Positions 27,318 to 37,204 of a stretch of 64,000 nucleotides of DNA are shown piece after piece. A program made the position numbers and the translations under genes. Source of the stretch: Salinithrix halophila (GTDB lineage Bacteria > Bacillota > Bacilli > Thermoactinomycetales > DSM-45169). Position 1 is the stretch's first letter; each line of letters starts with the position of its first letter. Where the stretch lies: assembly GCF_042650125.1 (NCBI RefSeq), contig NZ_JBHSAP010000018.1, positions 659,752 to 723,751 of the forward strand. The letters are read 5' to 3'. The notes under the pieces were generated by a model, which ran no database searches, was not told the DNA's origin, and saw only the letters and a program-made list of their open reading frames with translations.

Positions 27318-28243
27318 TCCCCGATACCATCCTTCACCTTCTCCAAGAGCTCCCGTGCCCCCTGTTCCATCAGGTCGACAGTCAGCCTCCGACCCACCTC
27401 CTCCTCGTCGGTGCCCCTCGCTTCCCCTTTCAAGAGAGGATGGCCCGTAGGATCCGCCACCAAACCGGTAAGATGAACTTCTTCCCCTTCCAGTGTGCCA
27501 TATCCGGCGATCGGCAGGTGACATCCACCTTCAAATGCATGGAGAAAGGTTCGTTCTGCCCGGATCACCCGTTCCGTCTCCGAATCATTAACCCTCTGGA
27601 GGACTTCCAGCATATCATGGTCATCGGCCCGGCACTGAACTGCCAGCGCCCCCTGACCCACGGCAGGCAGCATCACATCCTCGGGCAGAACCTGGGTCAC
27701 CTTCTCCTCCCAACCGAGCCGTTTGATACCCGCATAAGCTAGGACAATTGCGTCGAATTGACCTTCCATCATTTTTTTCAGCCGGGTGTTTAAGTTACCC
27801 CGTACCGGTTCCACACGCAGATCCGGTCGATACGCCAGGATTTGAGCTTGACGACGCAAGCTGCTCGTCCCGACAAGAGCATTTTCCGGTAGGGTTTCCA
27901 GGGTCGACCCGGTCCTGGAAATCAAACAATCCCGGGGATCTTCGCGTACAGTAACCGCTCCCATAGTTAACCCCGGCGGCATTTCCCCGGGCATATCCTT
28001 CATACTGTGGACAGCCATATCGAGCCGGCCATCGAGGAGGGCCTGTTCGATTTCTTTAACGAACAATCCTTTCCCTCCCACCTTAGAAAGGGTGACATTG
28101 AGAATTTGGTCTCCCTTCGTCACCATCCGTTCCTGCCGAAGCTCCCAAGAGGTTGGCAACGCCTCTTCCATCCTATCCATCACCCATTGCGTCTGAGTGA
28201 TAGCCAAGTCGCTCCGTCTTGTTCCCACGATTACCGTTCGCAT
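27314..28243 (-). CDS. hemC: Porphobilinogen deaminase (hydroxymethylbilane synthase) HemC
   Basis: Polymerises four porphobilinogens into hydroxymethylbilane on a dipyrromethane cofactor. It has 309 residues, with VGTRRSDLAITQT at the N-terminus, the HSMKDMP active-site segment, GTSSLRRQAQ, and the cofactor-binding Cys in FEGGCHLPIAGYG. Its stop overlaps the hemD start (ATGA), so the two are coupled. Confidence 0.95.
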   Translation of the reverse strand: MRTVIVGTRRSDLAITQTQWVMDRMEEALPTSWELRQERMVTKGDQILNVTLSKVGGKGLFVKEIEQALLDGRLDMAVHSMKDMPGEMPPGLTMGAVTVREDPRDCLISRTGSTLETLPENALVGTSSLRRQAQILAYRPDLRVEPVRGNLNTRLKKMMEGQFDAIVLAYAGIKRLGWEEKVTQVLPEDVMLPAVGQGALAVQCRADDHDMLEVLQRVNDSETERVIRAERTFLHAFEGGCHLPIAGYGTLEGEEVHLTGLVADPTGHPLLKGEARGTDEEEVGRRLTVDLMEQGARELLEKVKDGIGE

Positions 28244-28329
28244 CGATGCGTCCTCCTCTTCTGTCGATCAACTTTAAGAAATCCCGTTCCAACCCGATGG
28301 TCTATCGATGCTTCCTCCACCGATCCGTT

Positions 28330-29145
28330 TCAAAGCCATTGGTGAAAAGAAAGCCCCGCATTGGAGATTAAGTAGTTCCCCAGCACAGTAAAATAAGAAA
28401 GGACGCTCCACCAGGCGAGCCGACGTCCGTTCCATCCCCCAGCCCTTCGTTGGTAAAGGTAGACGGAATACACCGCCAGCACCAATAGGGAACCGATGAT
28501 CTTCGGGTCAAACCAGAAGCCGCCTCCCACTTTTTGCTGAGCCCAGATAACGCCGAGAATGAGAGCCAGGATCAACAGGGGCACCCCAAGCATGTTTAAG
28601 CGGTAAGAAAAAAGTTGCAACCGGCCCAAACTAGGAAGCCGGCGCAGCGTTTGGTTCCACTTCTTCTTTTTGAGTAGGGAATTTCCGATCAGATAGAGCA
28701 CCGCAAATACTGTCGACAAAGAGAAAAAAACATAGGCGAGAAACGCCATCACCACATGGATAAATACCAGCTCCGACAAAAGGGGCTCCCTCAACCCCAG
28801 GCCATGATTGGGTATGATAAACAGGTTGACAGCGGAAATGGCGAAACCCAGCAAGTTCGCTGCAAATACGAAGAAATCCATCTTGTAAAACCGGTTAATG
28901 ACCAGGGTGACCGTGATCAGCGTCCAAGAAAAGAACATGAGCGAGTCAAAACCGGTCAGCACAGGAAACAGTTTCGTCGCCCTCCATACGAAAAAGGCCG
29001 TCTGAGACAGCCAAACGGCCACGAGAAAAAGGAGAGCCAACCGGCGGGCCGGCCGGTTGGGCTGCATCAAGTCTGAGAAAGCAAACAACAAACTTAGGGC
29101 GTAGATATAAATGATAAAATCGTAGAACCAATGCTCGGCGAACAC
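28330..29145 (-). CDS. hemX: HemX, cytochrome c assembly-type membrane protein
   Basis: A 271-residue membrane protein with about eight helices, related to CcsA/CcmC haem-handling proteins; the late block GVIWAQQKVGGGFWFDPKIIGSLLVLAVYSVYLYQRR is typical. In Bacillus subtilis HemX limits the amount of HemA. It lies between hemA and hemC as in that species, 18 bp after hemA. Confidence 0.88.
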   Translation of the reverse strand: MFAEHWFYDFIIYIYALSLLFAFSDLMQPNRPARRLALLFLVAVWLSQTAFFVWRATKLFPVLTGFDSLMFFSWTLITVTLVINRFYKMDFFVFAANLLGFAISAVNLFIIPNHGLGLREPLLSELVFIHVVMAFLAYVFFSLSTVFAVLYLIGNSLLKKKKWNQTLRRLPSLGRLQLFSYRLNMLGVPLLILALILGVIWAQQKVGGGFWFDPKIIGSLLVLAVYSVYLYQRRAGGWNGRRLAWWSVLSYFTVLGNYLISNAGLSFHQWL

Positions 29146-29163
29146 CTCGGCCTCCCCCTTCGT

Positions 29164-30534
29164 TCAGGAACGGATGGAAACCTCGCCTGCTAGAGCCGGT
29201 TGTAGCACCGGCCCCCGGGTTTCGGATACGGTCTTTTTCTCTTCGGTTTCTTCCCGCGTGATCTCTTTCAGTTGCTCTTCCAGGGCGAAGATTTGGACAA
29301 ACATCTCCAGAGCCTGTTCACGCTCCGGAGTAGCCGCCATCTCCTTGATCCGGGACAGTGGGTCGCGAAGAAGCTGGTTGACAATACTCTTCGTATGCTT
29401 GCGGAGGACGCGCTTTTCCCGTTCTGTCAGGTCCGGGAGTTTACGCTCGATGCTCTGCATCGTCTCTTCCTGAATCCCGATCGCCTTTTCGCGGAGGGCC
29501 GTGATCAGAGGTACCACACCCAAGGTCTGAAGCCATTCATTAAAACAGGCGACCTCATCGGCGATCAAGGTTTGGGCCTTCTCCGCCTCACGGCGGCGAA
29601 GATCGATGTTCGCCTCCACGATCCCTTTCAAATCATCAATGTCAAAAAGATAGACATTGTCCAAACCGTGGATATCGGGATCCACATCCCGAGGGACGGC
29701 GATATCAATCAGAAACAGGGGATTGAGACGTTTTTTCACGGCCTCTTCCACCGCTTCCTTCCCGATCACCGAAGTCGGTGCACCCGTGGAACTGACCACG
29801 ATATCCGCCTCCCGGATTGACTCGACCAACCGGGAGAGCGGGCGTGCTTCGCCCTGGAACCGCCCTGCCAATTCCTGCGCTTTCTCTAGGGTCCGATTGA
29901 GGACCAACACCCGAGCGGCACCGGCATCGGCAAGGTGCTTTGCCGTCAGTTCACCGGTCTCCCCCGCCCCCAACAACAGGACCGTCTTCCCGGTAAACGT
30001 GCTGAACATCTTCTTCCCGAGTTCAACTGCCGCATAGCTGACGGAGACGGCGTTCTGTCCAATCTCCGTTTCCGACTGAACCTTTTTGCCCAGCGTAACC
30101 GCCTCTTTGAAGAGATGGTTGAAAATCGTGCCGGTGACACCCTCTTCCTGGGCAGCGAGAAAAGCACCTTTTACTTGACCCAGGATTTGCGTCTCCCCGA
30201 GAACCATCGAATCAAGGCCACACACAACCGAAAACAAGTGGTTGACTGCCTCCCCGTTCTTCTTAACATACAAGTGGTCCGTAAATGCTTCTTGCGGGAC
30301 GCCAAACTCACTTTCCAGATAGGATTGCGAATAATATACACCCGTGTGTATTTGGTCGCTCACCACGTACAATTCCATCCGGTTGCAAGTACTGACAACG
30401 ACGCATTCCAAGATGCTTTTCATATGGCGCAGTCGGCGGAGAGAGCGACCGAGATCCTCGGAGGAAAAGGCCATCCGCTCTCTCAATTCCACTGGAGCCG
30501 TTTTATGGTTAAATCCGGTTACGATGATATGCAT
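29164..30534 (-). CDS. hemA: Glutamyl-tRNA reductase HemA
   Basis: First enzyme of the C5 haem pathway, reducing glutamyl-tRNA to glutamate-1-semialdehyde with NADPH. It has 456 residues. Visible are the catalytic-domain opening VTGFNHKTAPVELRERMAF, the active-site Cys in VVVSTCNRMELY, the NADPH loop LLGAGETGELTAKHL, and the C-terminal dimerisation helix. I chose ATG 30534 with GGTGGAG upstream; the open frame to 30639 includes leader sequence. It heads the operon hemA-X-C-D-B-(110 aa)-L. Confidence 0.95.
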   Translation of the reverse strand: MHIIVTGFNHKTAPVELRERMAFSSEDLGRSLRRLRHMKSILECVVVSTCNRMELYVVSDQIHTGVYYSQSYLESEFGVPQEAFTDHLYVKKNGEAVNHLFSVVCGLDSMVLGETQILGQVKGAFLAAQEEGVTGTIFNHLFKEAVTLGKKVQSETEIGQNAVSVSYAAVELGKKMFSTFTGKTVLLLGAGETGELTAKHLADAGAARVLVLNRTLEKAQELAGRFQGEARPLSRLVESIREADIVVSSTGAPTSVIGKEAVEEAVKKRLNPLFLIDIAVPRDVDPDIHGLDNVYLFDIDDLKGIVEANIDLRRREAEKAQTLIADEVACFNEWLQTLGVVPLITALREKAIGIQEETMQSIERKLPDLTEREKRVLRKHTKSIVNQLLRDPLSRIKEMAATPEREQALEMFVQIFALEEQLKEITREETEEKKTVSETRGPVLQPALAGEVSIRS

Positions 30535-30637
30535 AGACTCCACCCCGAATCTACCCGGGTGTCCTATCGGACGTCCCGTCATCTGCTGGCCCGCGGCACA
30601 GGCTAAAAGGCCAACAGATCTCGTGTATTCATACCCC

Positions 30638-30646
30638 ATTATAGCA
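30638..30646 (-). promoter_or_regulatory. Extended -10 promoter of the hem operon
   Basis: The minus-strand TGCTATAAT is an extended -10 element, with a poor TTTCAC 17 bp further upstream. The leader to the hemA ATG is then about 95 nt. I saw no clear PerR box, though PerR control is known for Bacillus subtilis hemA. Confidence 0.55.
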
Positions 30647-30754
30647 TAGGCTATTCCACCGTGAAAAAAGGGTTGTGAACAGAATTTGAAGCGGGGGCAT
30701 ACGATACATCAGCCTATTTTCGGAACCCTTTTCAAGGGAGAAAGGAGATTCCCG

Positions 30755-31762
30755 ATGAGGTTGGTCCGTATCGCTTTCCCGCTCTTTCTGATCCTGTTCT
30801 TCACCCTGATCGGCTGTGCCACTGACAGATCGAAGGGAGGGCTTGAGAAGGTACAGGTCGTCGAAGTGACCCACTCCCTCTTTTATGCTCCCCAATATGT
30901 GGCAATCAAAAAAGGTTATTTCAAAGAAGAGGGTCTCGATATTCAGTTGACCAACGGGTTCGGCGGAGATAAGACGATGGCCGCCCTCCTTTCCGGGGAT
31001 GCGGATATCGTCCTGGTCGGTGCCGAGACCGGAATCTACGTCACCTCAAGGGGTGCCAAAGATCCTGTCGTCGCCTTTGCACAGCTAACCCAGACCGACG
31101 GTACCTTCCTCGTTTCTCGAAAGCCCGCAAAGGATTTCGAGTGGAAAGACCTAAAGGGGAAAACCCTCCTCGGGCAACGCAAAGGAGGGATGCCGGAAAT
31201 GGTCAGTGAACACGTCCAGCGCAAGAACGGGCTGAAACCCCACCAAGACGTCAACATTATTCAAAACATCGACTTCAAAAACCTCGGTTCCGCTTTCCTG
31301 TCAGGGACCGGCGATTACGCCCAGCTCTTTGAGCCCCTCGCCTCCAAGATTGAACAGGAAGGAAAAGGGACCATCGTCGCCTCTTTTGGCAAAGAGAGCG
31401 GACGGCTTCCCTATACCGTCTATCTCACCCGTGAAGGATACATGAAAGGTCATCCCCAGTTAATCAAAGGGTATATTCGCGCCCTCCAAAAAGCACAGAA
31501 ATGGTGCGAATCCCATAAACCAGAGGAAATTGCCGACACCGTGCAATCCTTCTTCCCGGACACCAACCGCCAAATCGTGGTTCAGGTGCTGGAACGCTAC
31601 CAAGCTCAGGGTTCCTGGGCCACTGACCCGTTTATTGACAAGACAGAGTATGGGCTTCTGCTGGACGTGATGAAAGAGGCAGGTGAACTGCCCGAACGCG
31701 TCCCCTATGACCAAGTGATCCGCATGGACTTAACCAACCAAGTTATGAAAGAACCGGAATGA
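30755..31762 (+). CDS. ABC importer substrate-binding lipoprotein, YtlA-like (NMT1/THI5 fold)
   Basis: A 335-residue lipoprotein with signal peptide and lipobox TLIGC (Cys21). The domain starts VVEVTHSLFYAPQYVAIKKGYF, the hallmark of the SsuA/THI5-like group, which binds sulfonates, thiamine precursors or riboflavin. Blocks such as FGGDKTMAALLSGDADIVLVG and AQLTQTDGTFLVSRK recall Bacillus subtilis YtlA, whose ligand is not settled. I chose ATG 30755 behind AAAGGAG. It forms an operon with the ATPase and permease that follow. No riboswitch is visible upstream. Confidence 0.8.
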   Translation: MRLVRIAFPLFLILFFTLIGCATDRSKGGLEKVQVVEVTHSLFYAPQYVAIKKGYFKEEGLDIQLTNGFGGDKTMAALLSGDADIVLVGAETGIYVTSRGAKDPVVAFAQLTQTDGTFLVSRKPAKDFEWKDLKGKTLLGQRKGGMPEMVSEHVQRKNGLKPHQDVNIIQNIDFKNLGSAFLSGTGDYAQLFEPLASKIEQEGKGTIVASFGKESGRLPYTVYLTREGYMKGHPQLIKGYIRALQKAQKWCESHKPEEIADTVQSFFPDTNRQIVVQVLERYQAQGSWATDPFIDKTEYGLLLDVMKEAGELPERVPYDQVIRMDLTNQVMKEPE

Positions 31763-31789
31763 TCCTGGAATGCGGAAGGAGGGAAATCG

Positions 31790-32557
31790 ATGACCGCCTG
31801 TGCCATCGAAGCCAATCGAGCAACGAAAACCTATCTAAGCCGACAAGATCAAGTGGAGGCGTTGGAGCCGATCTCTTTCCAAATCAATCCGGGTGAGTTC
31901 GTCAGTTTCATCGGATCCAGCGGCTGTGGAAAAAGCACCGTTCTCTCCTTAGTAGCGGGGCTTATCCCCCCTACATCAGGAGAAATCTTCCTTTTCGGCA
32001 GACCGGTAGACGGCCCATCCGACCGCATCAGCTATATGCTTCAGCAGGATTGCCTCTTGGACTGGAGGACCGTGGAGGAGAACATTACACTCGGGTTGGA
32101 ATTTCGTGGTCTAAAAAACAAAAAAACAGCGGGTCATGCCCGCTATCTCCTGCAAGAACTGGGCCTAGGACATACTTTGCACCAGTATCCCTCCCAGCTC
32201 TCCGGCGGAATGCGCCAGCGCGTCGCTCTTGTACGCACCCTTGCCGTACAGCCGGAATTGCTCTTGTTGGATGAACCGTTTTCCGCATTAGATTATCAAA
32301 ACAAGCTTCACTTGGAAGAGCTGCTGGTAAACGTGCTCAAAGGGCAAAGGATGACCGTTCTCCTGGTAACCCATGATCTAGAAGAAGCCTTAGCCCTCTC
32401 GGACCGGATCTACGTCATGGGAGGGCATCCAGGGCACATCCGCCGTACCTTGGAGGTGCCAGAGGAAATCAGGCAAGCCACCCCCCTTTCCGCCCGGGAC
32501 CGGCCCTCCTTCCGTCCTCTTTTCAATGAATTGTGGAAGGAGATCGACCAAACATGA
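31790..32557 (+). CDS. ABC importer ATP-binding protein, YtlC/SsuB-like
   Basis: A 255-residue ATPase with Walker A GSSGCGKST, the signature LSGGMRQRVAL, Walker B LLLLDEPFSALD and switch His in LLVTHDLEEAL. It energises uptake with the neighbouring lipoprotein and permease. It starts at ATG 31790 behind GGAGGG, and its end overlaps the permease start by ATGA. Confidence 0.88.
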   Translation: MTACAIEANRATKTYLSRQDQVEALEPISFQINPGEFVSFIGSSGCGKSTVLSLVAGLIPPTSGEIFLFGRPVDGPSDRISYMLQQDCLLDWRTVEENITLGLEFRGLKNKKTAGHARYLLQELGLGHTLHQYPSQLSGGMRQRVALVRTLAVQPELLLLDEPFSALDYQNKLHLEELLVNVLKGQRMTVLLVTHDLEEALALSDRIYVMGGHPGHIRRTLEVPEEIRQATPLSARDRPSFRPLFNELWKEIDQT

Positions 32558-33390
32558 GAAAGAGATGGAACCGCTGGCTCATACGGGATGCCCAATCCAA
32601 CATCCATGCCGCTCACTTGCGGCGTCTCCGCCTCCAAGATATCCACGTGGGGGCTGTCCGGACGGCGATCCTGCTCCTCCTCCTCAGCGGTTGGGAGTGG
32701 GGCGCCCAAACCGGCTGGATCGACCCTTTCCTCTTCAGCAGTCCGTCCCGTATCTGGGAATTGTTCCTGCAGATGGTCGCGACAGGGGACCTTTTCCATC
32801 ACATCGGCCTCACAGCCATGGAGACCGTTGCAGGCTTTCTTTTGGGGACAGCCGCGGGAACCGGCCTGGCTACACTAATCTGGGCTTCTCCGTTCCTATC
32901 CCGGGTATTGGATCCTTACCTCGTTGTATTGAACAGCATGCCTAAGGTAGCCCTCGGCCCCTTGTTCATCGTGACCATCGGCGCAGGATTCGGCTCCATC
33001 CTCGCCATGGCCGTAGCCATCACCATCGTTATCACGACGCTGGTCATCCATTCCGCCTTCCAAAGTGTAGATCCCGATTACCATAAGCTTGCCCGGGCCT
33101 TCGGCGCTTCCAGACGACAGCTCTTCCTTACCATCATTTTTCCCGCCTGTATCCCGGAAATGATCGCCACTCTAAAAGTAAACGTCGGATTAGCCTGGGT
33201 CGGCGTGATTGTGGGTGAATTCCTTGTCTCTAAAGAGGGGCTCGGTTATTTGATCATTTATGGCTTCCAGGTGTTCAACCTCAACCTGGTTCTTCTTTCT
33301 CTCGTCCTGGTCGCGCTCTGCGCCACCTTGATGTATCAGGTCGTCAACCGATTGGAGCGTCGTCTCCTTCGCCACCGAGACCTAGAGTAG
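32554..33390 (+). CDS. ABC importer permease, YtlD/SsuC-like
   Basis: A 278-residue BPD-type permease with six helices and the EAA coupling loop HKLARAFGASRRQLFLTIIFPACIPEM near residues 178-205. Its ATG overlaps the stop of the ATPase gene. It completes the three-gene importer and converges on the response regulator gene with only 21 bp between. Confidence 0.87.
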   Translation: MRKRWNRWLIRDAQSNIHAAHLRRLRLQDIHVGAVRTAILLLLLSGWEWGAQTGWIDPFLFSSPSRIWELFLQMVATGDLFHHIGLTAMETVAGFLLGTAAGTGLATLIWASPFLSRVLDPYLVVLNSMPKVALGPLFIVTIGAGFGSILAMAVAITIVITTLVIHSAFQSVDPDYHKLARAFGASRRQLFLTIIFPACIPEMIATLKVNVGLAWVGVIVGEFLVSKEGLGYLIIYGFQVFNLNLVLLSLVLVALCATLMYQVVNRLERRLLRHRDLE

Positions 33391-33411
33391 CCCCCAGATG
33401 AATCAACCGCC

Positions 33412-34062
33412 TTACTCCAGCATGACCAATTCGTGCTGGATCGCATAGATAATCGCTTGGGAACGACTTTTTACCCGCAGCTTCTTTAGGATATTGCTGA
33501 CATGGATTTTGACCGTTTTGTCACTGATGAACAGTTGCTCAGCAATCTCTTTGTTGGATAGGCCTTTCACCATCAAATTGAGTACGTCCAATTCTCGCGG
33601 TGTCAGGGAGTCTTCCCCGGTGCCGCGATCCGTTTTTTTCTCCCCGCTGATGTTATCCAGGAGTTTGCGTGCCATTACCGGATGCAGGATAGACTCTCCC
33701 CTGGAGGCGGAGCGAATCGCATCGATGACATCGGAAGAGGGAGCGTCCTTCAAGAGATAACCTGTGGCCCCCGCCCGGATGGATTCATAAAGATATTCGT
33801 CCCGGTCGAACATAGTCAGAACCAGCAGGGCCACCTTCTGGTTCTTGGCCCGGATACGTCGGATGGCTTCCACTCCGCTCATCCCCGGCATATTGATATC
33901 CATCAGGATTACATCCGGCTTCAATTCCTCGAACATCTCTAACGCTTCGCTCCCGCTGTTCGCCTGCCCGACTACTTCCATATCTTTCTCCAGGCTGATG
34001 ATGTTGGACAAACCGTCTCGCAGTACGGCGTGATCGTCCACTAATAGGACATTAATGGGCAT
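33412..34062 (-). CDS. LuxR/NarL-type response regulator
   Basis: A 216-residue regulator. The receiver domain has acidic pocket VDDH, phosphorylation site Asp55 in VILMDINMPG and conserved Lys in GYLLKDA. A C-terminal LuxR helix-turn-helix follows (LTPRELDVLNLMVKGLSNKEIAEQLFISDKTVKIHVSNIL). It overlaps the histidine kinase gene by 11 bp and will be its partner. The target genes are unknown; the neighbouring ABC importer is one candidate. Confidence 0.9.
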   Translation of the reverse strand: MPINVLLVDDHAVLRDGLSNIISLEKDMEVVGQANSGSEALEMFEELKPDVILMDINMPGMSGVEAIRRIRAKNQKVALLVLTMFDRDEYLYESIRAGATGYLLKDAPSSDVIDAIRSASRGESILHPVMARKLLDNISGEKKTDRGTGEDSLTPRELDVLNLMVKGLSNKEIAEQLFISDKTVKIHVSNILKKLRVKSRSQAIIYAIQHELVMLE

Positions 34063-35893
34063 GGACAGCAGCCTCCTCCTCTTCTCCGATCGGGATGCTC
34101 AAGGTAACGGTCGTACCCACCCCTTCTTCGCTGTCGAACTGCAAGGCAGCTTTGAGGTTTTGGGCCCGTTCGTTCATGCCGACGATGCCGTAGCGTTTTT
34201 GGGCTTCCGCCTTGTATACAGCCCGGGCAAGAGAGAAACCTACTCCGTCATCCTGAACCACCAATCTCACTTCCTCCGGTTCGAATACGAGGGTTACTTT
34301 CACTTCATTGGCTTTGGCGTGCTTCGCAGCGTTGGACAAAGCCTCGTGACAAACCATGTAAATCGTTTCTTCTGTTTCACACCGCAAAGGGATTTTCTCT
34401 CCCTCTGCTTCAAAGACCGCCTCTGCCCCGGTCTCATTTTGGAAAGCCTCCACCCGCCGGTTAAGGGCGGGGATCAGGCCGATTTTCTGTGCCGGCGAAG
34501 GACGGAGAGCCGTAATGGAGTAACGGACTTCTTTCAACCCTTCCCGGAGTTTTGCTCGACTCTCTTCCAGCCATTCTTTCACCTTATCCGGCTGGGTGTC
34601 ATACACCTTGAGCGATGATTCAACCTTCATTAAAACCCCTGCAAAAGACTGGGCGATTCCATCGTGAATATCCCTCGCAAGGCGGTTCCGTTCTTCTGCC
34701 ACCACCCGCCGTTCCCGTTCTTCGACGAGACGGGCATTTCGTATAGCGATTACCGTCTGGCTGGCCAGCACCTGTAAAAAGGTTAGATCAGCCTCTTCAA
34801 AGCCACCCCGCTCGGTTTTGCCCAGGGTGATTACACCAAGCACCTCACCATCCATCTCCAGAGGCACGGCAAGAAGCGAACGGACATCCTCAAAGTCCGC
34901 CCGATCCTTCTGGCAGCGGGGATCCATTTTGGCGTGATGAACCAAAGCTGGTCGGGCGTGGGAAGCAGCCCAACCGGATAACCCCCGGTTCAGCGGCTGA
35001 GATTGCCGTCGCAGATGCTTCGGAAAATCTCCGGCTGTCACCGCCGGGGACAACCGGCCATTCTTCACCAAGTAGACAACTCCGAAGCTGAACCGGATCA
35101 CTTTAGACAAAGGCAGAAGGGTATGTTCCATCACCTTGTTCAGCTTCAGGTTTTTGTTGATATTACGGGTGAGCAGAAATAATAGTTCCAGCTTCCGCTT
35201 TTTACGGAGAAGCCTCGCAAACACATTGGATAAAACAGCAAAAGCAGTCAGCGGCGTGAAGAAAAACAGAAAAGCCAAAGGGTCTGTCTCCCGCCCCTGG
35301 TGAAGCATACCGTAGTATGCACAAACATAGCCCCAGGAAAAGAGGGCGATCCCTGTCTCCAACAGCCAGTTATTCACCCAGAGCCGGTTAGCCCGGGGGC
35401 GGGGGCGCATCATTTCCACACCGTCCCGCAGCCCCTTGCTTGTCAGCTCATACACCGCCACACAGCCTAAGAGGACAAATACAGGTACCCAGACTCCCCC
35501 GTTCTCAAACAGAGACTGGCCAATGGCATCGAGAAAAAACTGGACGCTAAAGAGAGCGAAGATTGTATACCCCGTCCGAAAAGCCGCCCGCGTCAAAGAG
35601 TGCTTCCGGAGCCAGGTGACCGGCAGGACGATAACCATATAAACAAAGCCGGCGATCCCCGGAGAAAACATGGTTGCGAGGGTAAACAGGAAAGGGAAGT
35701 GGACCGTCACCCGCCCGTCGTGGCCAGGGTAGGGAAAAAACTCGGTGACCAGGAGCAATGCGGCCAACGTGAAAAGGTGCAAGAGAGTCCACCCGCTCGC
35801 CGTCGGATGAAAGAGTGAATAAAAGGCCAAAATCCAGGCCGAAAATACGACGAACCAACGGCAAATCTGCTCCAGCCATAGTTTCCATTTCAT
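34052..35893 (-). CDS. Membrane sensor histidine kinase (HisKA_3) with GAF domain
   Basis: About 613 residues: an N-terminal region with roughly seven membrane helices (to residue 220), a GAF domain (about 250-385, with the SLLAVPLEMDGEVLGVITLGK block), a HisKA_3 dimerisation helix with the phospho-acceptor His in RNRLARDIHDGIAQS, and a HATPase domain (EALSNAAKHAKANEV, VQDDGVGF). I prefer ATG 35893, although the frame is open to 35929 and the ribosome site is weak. It is upstream of and overlaps its response regulator. The signal is unknown; the many helices suggest a membrane or lipophilic cue. Confidence 0.87.
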   Translation of the reverse strand: MKWKLWLEQICRWFVVFSAWILAFYSLFHPTASGWTLLHLFTLAALLLVTEFFPYPGHDGRVTVHFPFLFTLATMFSPGIAGFVYMVIVLPVTWLRKHSLTRAAFRTGYTIFALFSVQFFLDAIGQSLFENGGVWVPVFVLLGCVAVYELTSKGLRDGVEMMRPRPRANRLWVNNWLLETGIALFSWGYVCAYYGMLHQGRETDPLAFLFFFTPLTAFAVLSNVFARLLRKKRKLELLFLLTRNINKNLKLNKVMEHTLLPLSKVIRFSFGVVYLVKNGRLSPAVTAGDFPKHLRRQSQPLNRGLSGWAASHARPALVHHAKMDPRCQKDRADFEDVRSLLAVPLEMDGEVLGVITLGKTERGGFEEADLTFLQVLASQTVIAIRNARLVEERERRVVAEERNRLARDIHDGIAQSFAGVLMKVESSLKVYDTQPDKVKEWLEESRAKLREGLKEVRYSITALRPSPAQKIGLIPALNRRVEAFQNETGAEAVFEAEGEKIPLRCETEETIYMVCHEALSNAAKHAKANEVKVTLVFEPEEVRLVVQDDGVGFSLARAVYKAEAQKRYGIVGMNERAQNLKAALQFDSEEGVGTTVTLSIPIGEEEEAAVHAH

Positions 35894-35929
35894 CTGACAA
35901 CCCGCCATTCTCTTTGTACTCGTACCCAA

Positions 35930-36274
35930 TTATGTAATACGCACAAGCTTCGAATAGCTTTTTTTGCTATCCAGTGGGCCACCGATCCCTTTTATCAGGA
36001 AAATTCCCAATGGTCCAGCGGCTTATTTCCCCTCAGTTGATTCAACAGAAAACCCAGAAAGCTGACAGATGGGGAACAAAAGGCGTGGATGCTACCTTTT
36101 CGTCCCTTTATATCCCTACCTTTGTCGTATATAATCCTACCATACCTCTGCCATCATTTATAATATAAAATGCATCTCTCCTCCTTGATATAAAGAGGTT
36201 GATCGTACCCTCTGTGCCATGGTGAAATTGTGTTACGATGGAGGAAGAATACATACTTGGCAGGAGGAACGGGA
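35930..36274. other. Divergent intergenic region, kinase / DMT permease
   Basis: About 345 bp between the kinase gene and the divergent transporter. It is AT-rich around 36120-36175, with several TATAAT-like hexamers on both strands, so both promoters probably lie here. I see no coding frame with a ribosome site and no convincing -35/-10 pair. Confidence 0.4.
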
Positions 36275-37204
36275 TTGCGTACAAAAACCTGGGTCGCCGA
36301 TACGGCGCTGTTAGGGATCGCCTTTGTATGGGGAGCTACCTTTGTGCTCGTTCAGAATGCCATTGAAACGATGCCCCCTTTCTCCTTCCTGGCCCTTCGC
36401 TTTGGCTTGGCAGCAACCATGCTTTGGATTCTGCTCCGGATCAACGGGCAGGCTTGGAAGATTCGCGAACCACGCTACCGAAAAACAGGGGGTTATCTAG
36501 GTATTTGGCTCTTTGTCGGATACGCCTTGCAAACGTTCAGCCTCCTTTACACCACCTCGGGGAAATCCGGTTTTCTGACCGGAGTCGCTGTCGTCCTGGT
36601 CCCGGTCTTCAGTCTGTGGATCCTCGGCACAAAACCCGGATGGAATGCCATAACCGGAGCTCTCTTCGCCTTGGCAGGCCTCTGGAACCTCGCCTTTGCC
36701 GATTTTTCCAGCCTGAACAGAGGCGATTTGCTTGCTTTCCTCTGCGCCATCGGTTTTGGTCTGCAAATTGTTTATACCGCTAAATACGCTTCCTGGGCCG
36801 ACGCCCTGCCCCTCGTTACCGTTCAGGTGGGTACGGTTGCCTTTTTGAACGGAGTTTTTGCCCTCCTCTTCGAACCTTGGTATTCATGGTTTAATTTGAG
36901 TCTATTTGCCCGAACAGAAGTCATCGCAGCTCTCCTAATCACCTCTCTATTTGCCACGGTATTGGCTTACACGGGACAAACCCACTTCCAACGGTATACC
37001 ACGCCAACAAGGGTCGCCCTTATTTTTGCTATGGAACCTGTTTTCGCCGCCTGGACGGATTGGTGGTGGCTGGAAACCTCCATGAATGGGAAGACCCTTG
37101 CCGGATGTCTACTGATCCTGTGCGGGATGGTATTTGCAGAAATCCGCTTCCGCCGCCTTCGCAAACCGGTACAGAAAGAGGGAACATCATGCGCGGAAAA
37201 ATGA
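36275..37204 (+). CDS. EamA-family DMT transporter
   Basis: A 309-residue permease with ten predicted helices arranged as two EamA repeats (ALLGIAFVWGATFVLVQNAIETMPPFSFLALRF opens the first; LLITSLFATVLAYTGQTHFQRYTTPTR lies in the second). It probably exports metabolites or amino acids; the substrate is unknown. I chose TTG 36275, seven bases behind GGAGG, instead of the codon at 36230. It overlaps the next gene by 16 bp. Confidence 0.8.
   Translation: MRTKTWVADTALLGIAFVWGATFVLVQNAIETMPPFSFLALRFGLAATMLWILLRINGQAWKIREPRYRKTGGYLGIWLFVGYALQTFSLLYTTSGKSGFLTGVAVVLVPVFSLWILGTKPGWNAITGALFALAGLWNLAFADFSSLNRGDLLAFLCAIGFGLQIVYTAKYASWADALPLVTVQVGTVAFLNGVFALLFEPWYSWFNLSLFARTEVIAALLITSLFATVLAYTGQTHFQRYTTPTRVALIFAMEPVFAAWTDWWWLETSMNGKTLAGCLLILCGMVFAEIRFRRLRKPVQKEGTSCAEK

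Noticed and set aside
27318..27524. 69-residue N-terminal extension of hemD
   Set aside because: The sequence is low-complexity Gly/Arg/Ser, overlaps hemC in another frame, and ATG 27317 overlaps the hemC stop in the usual coupled manner.
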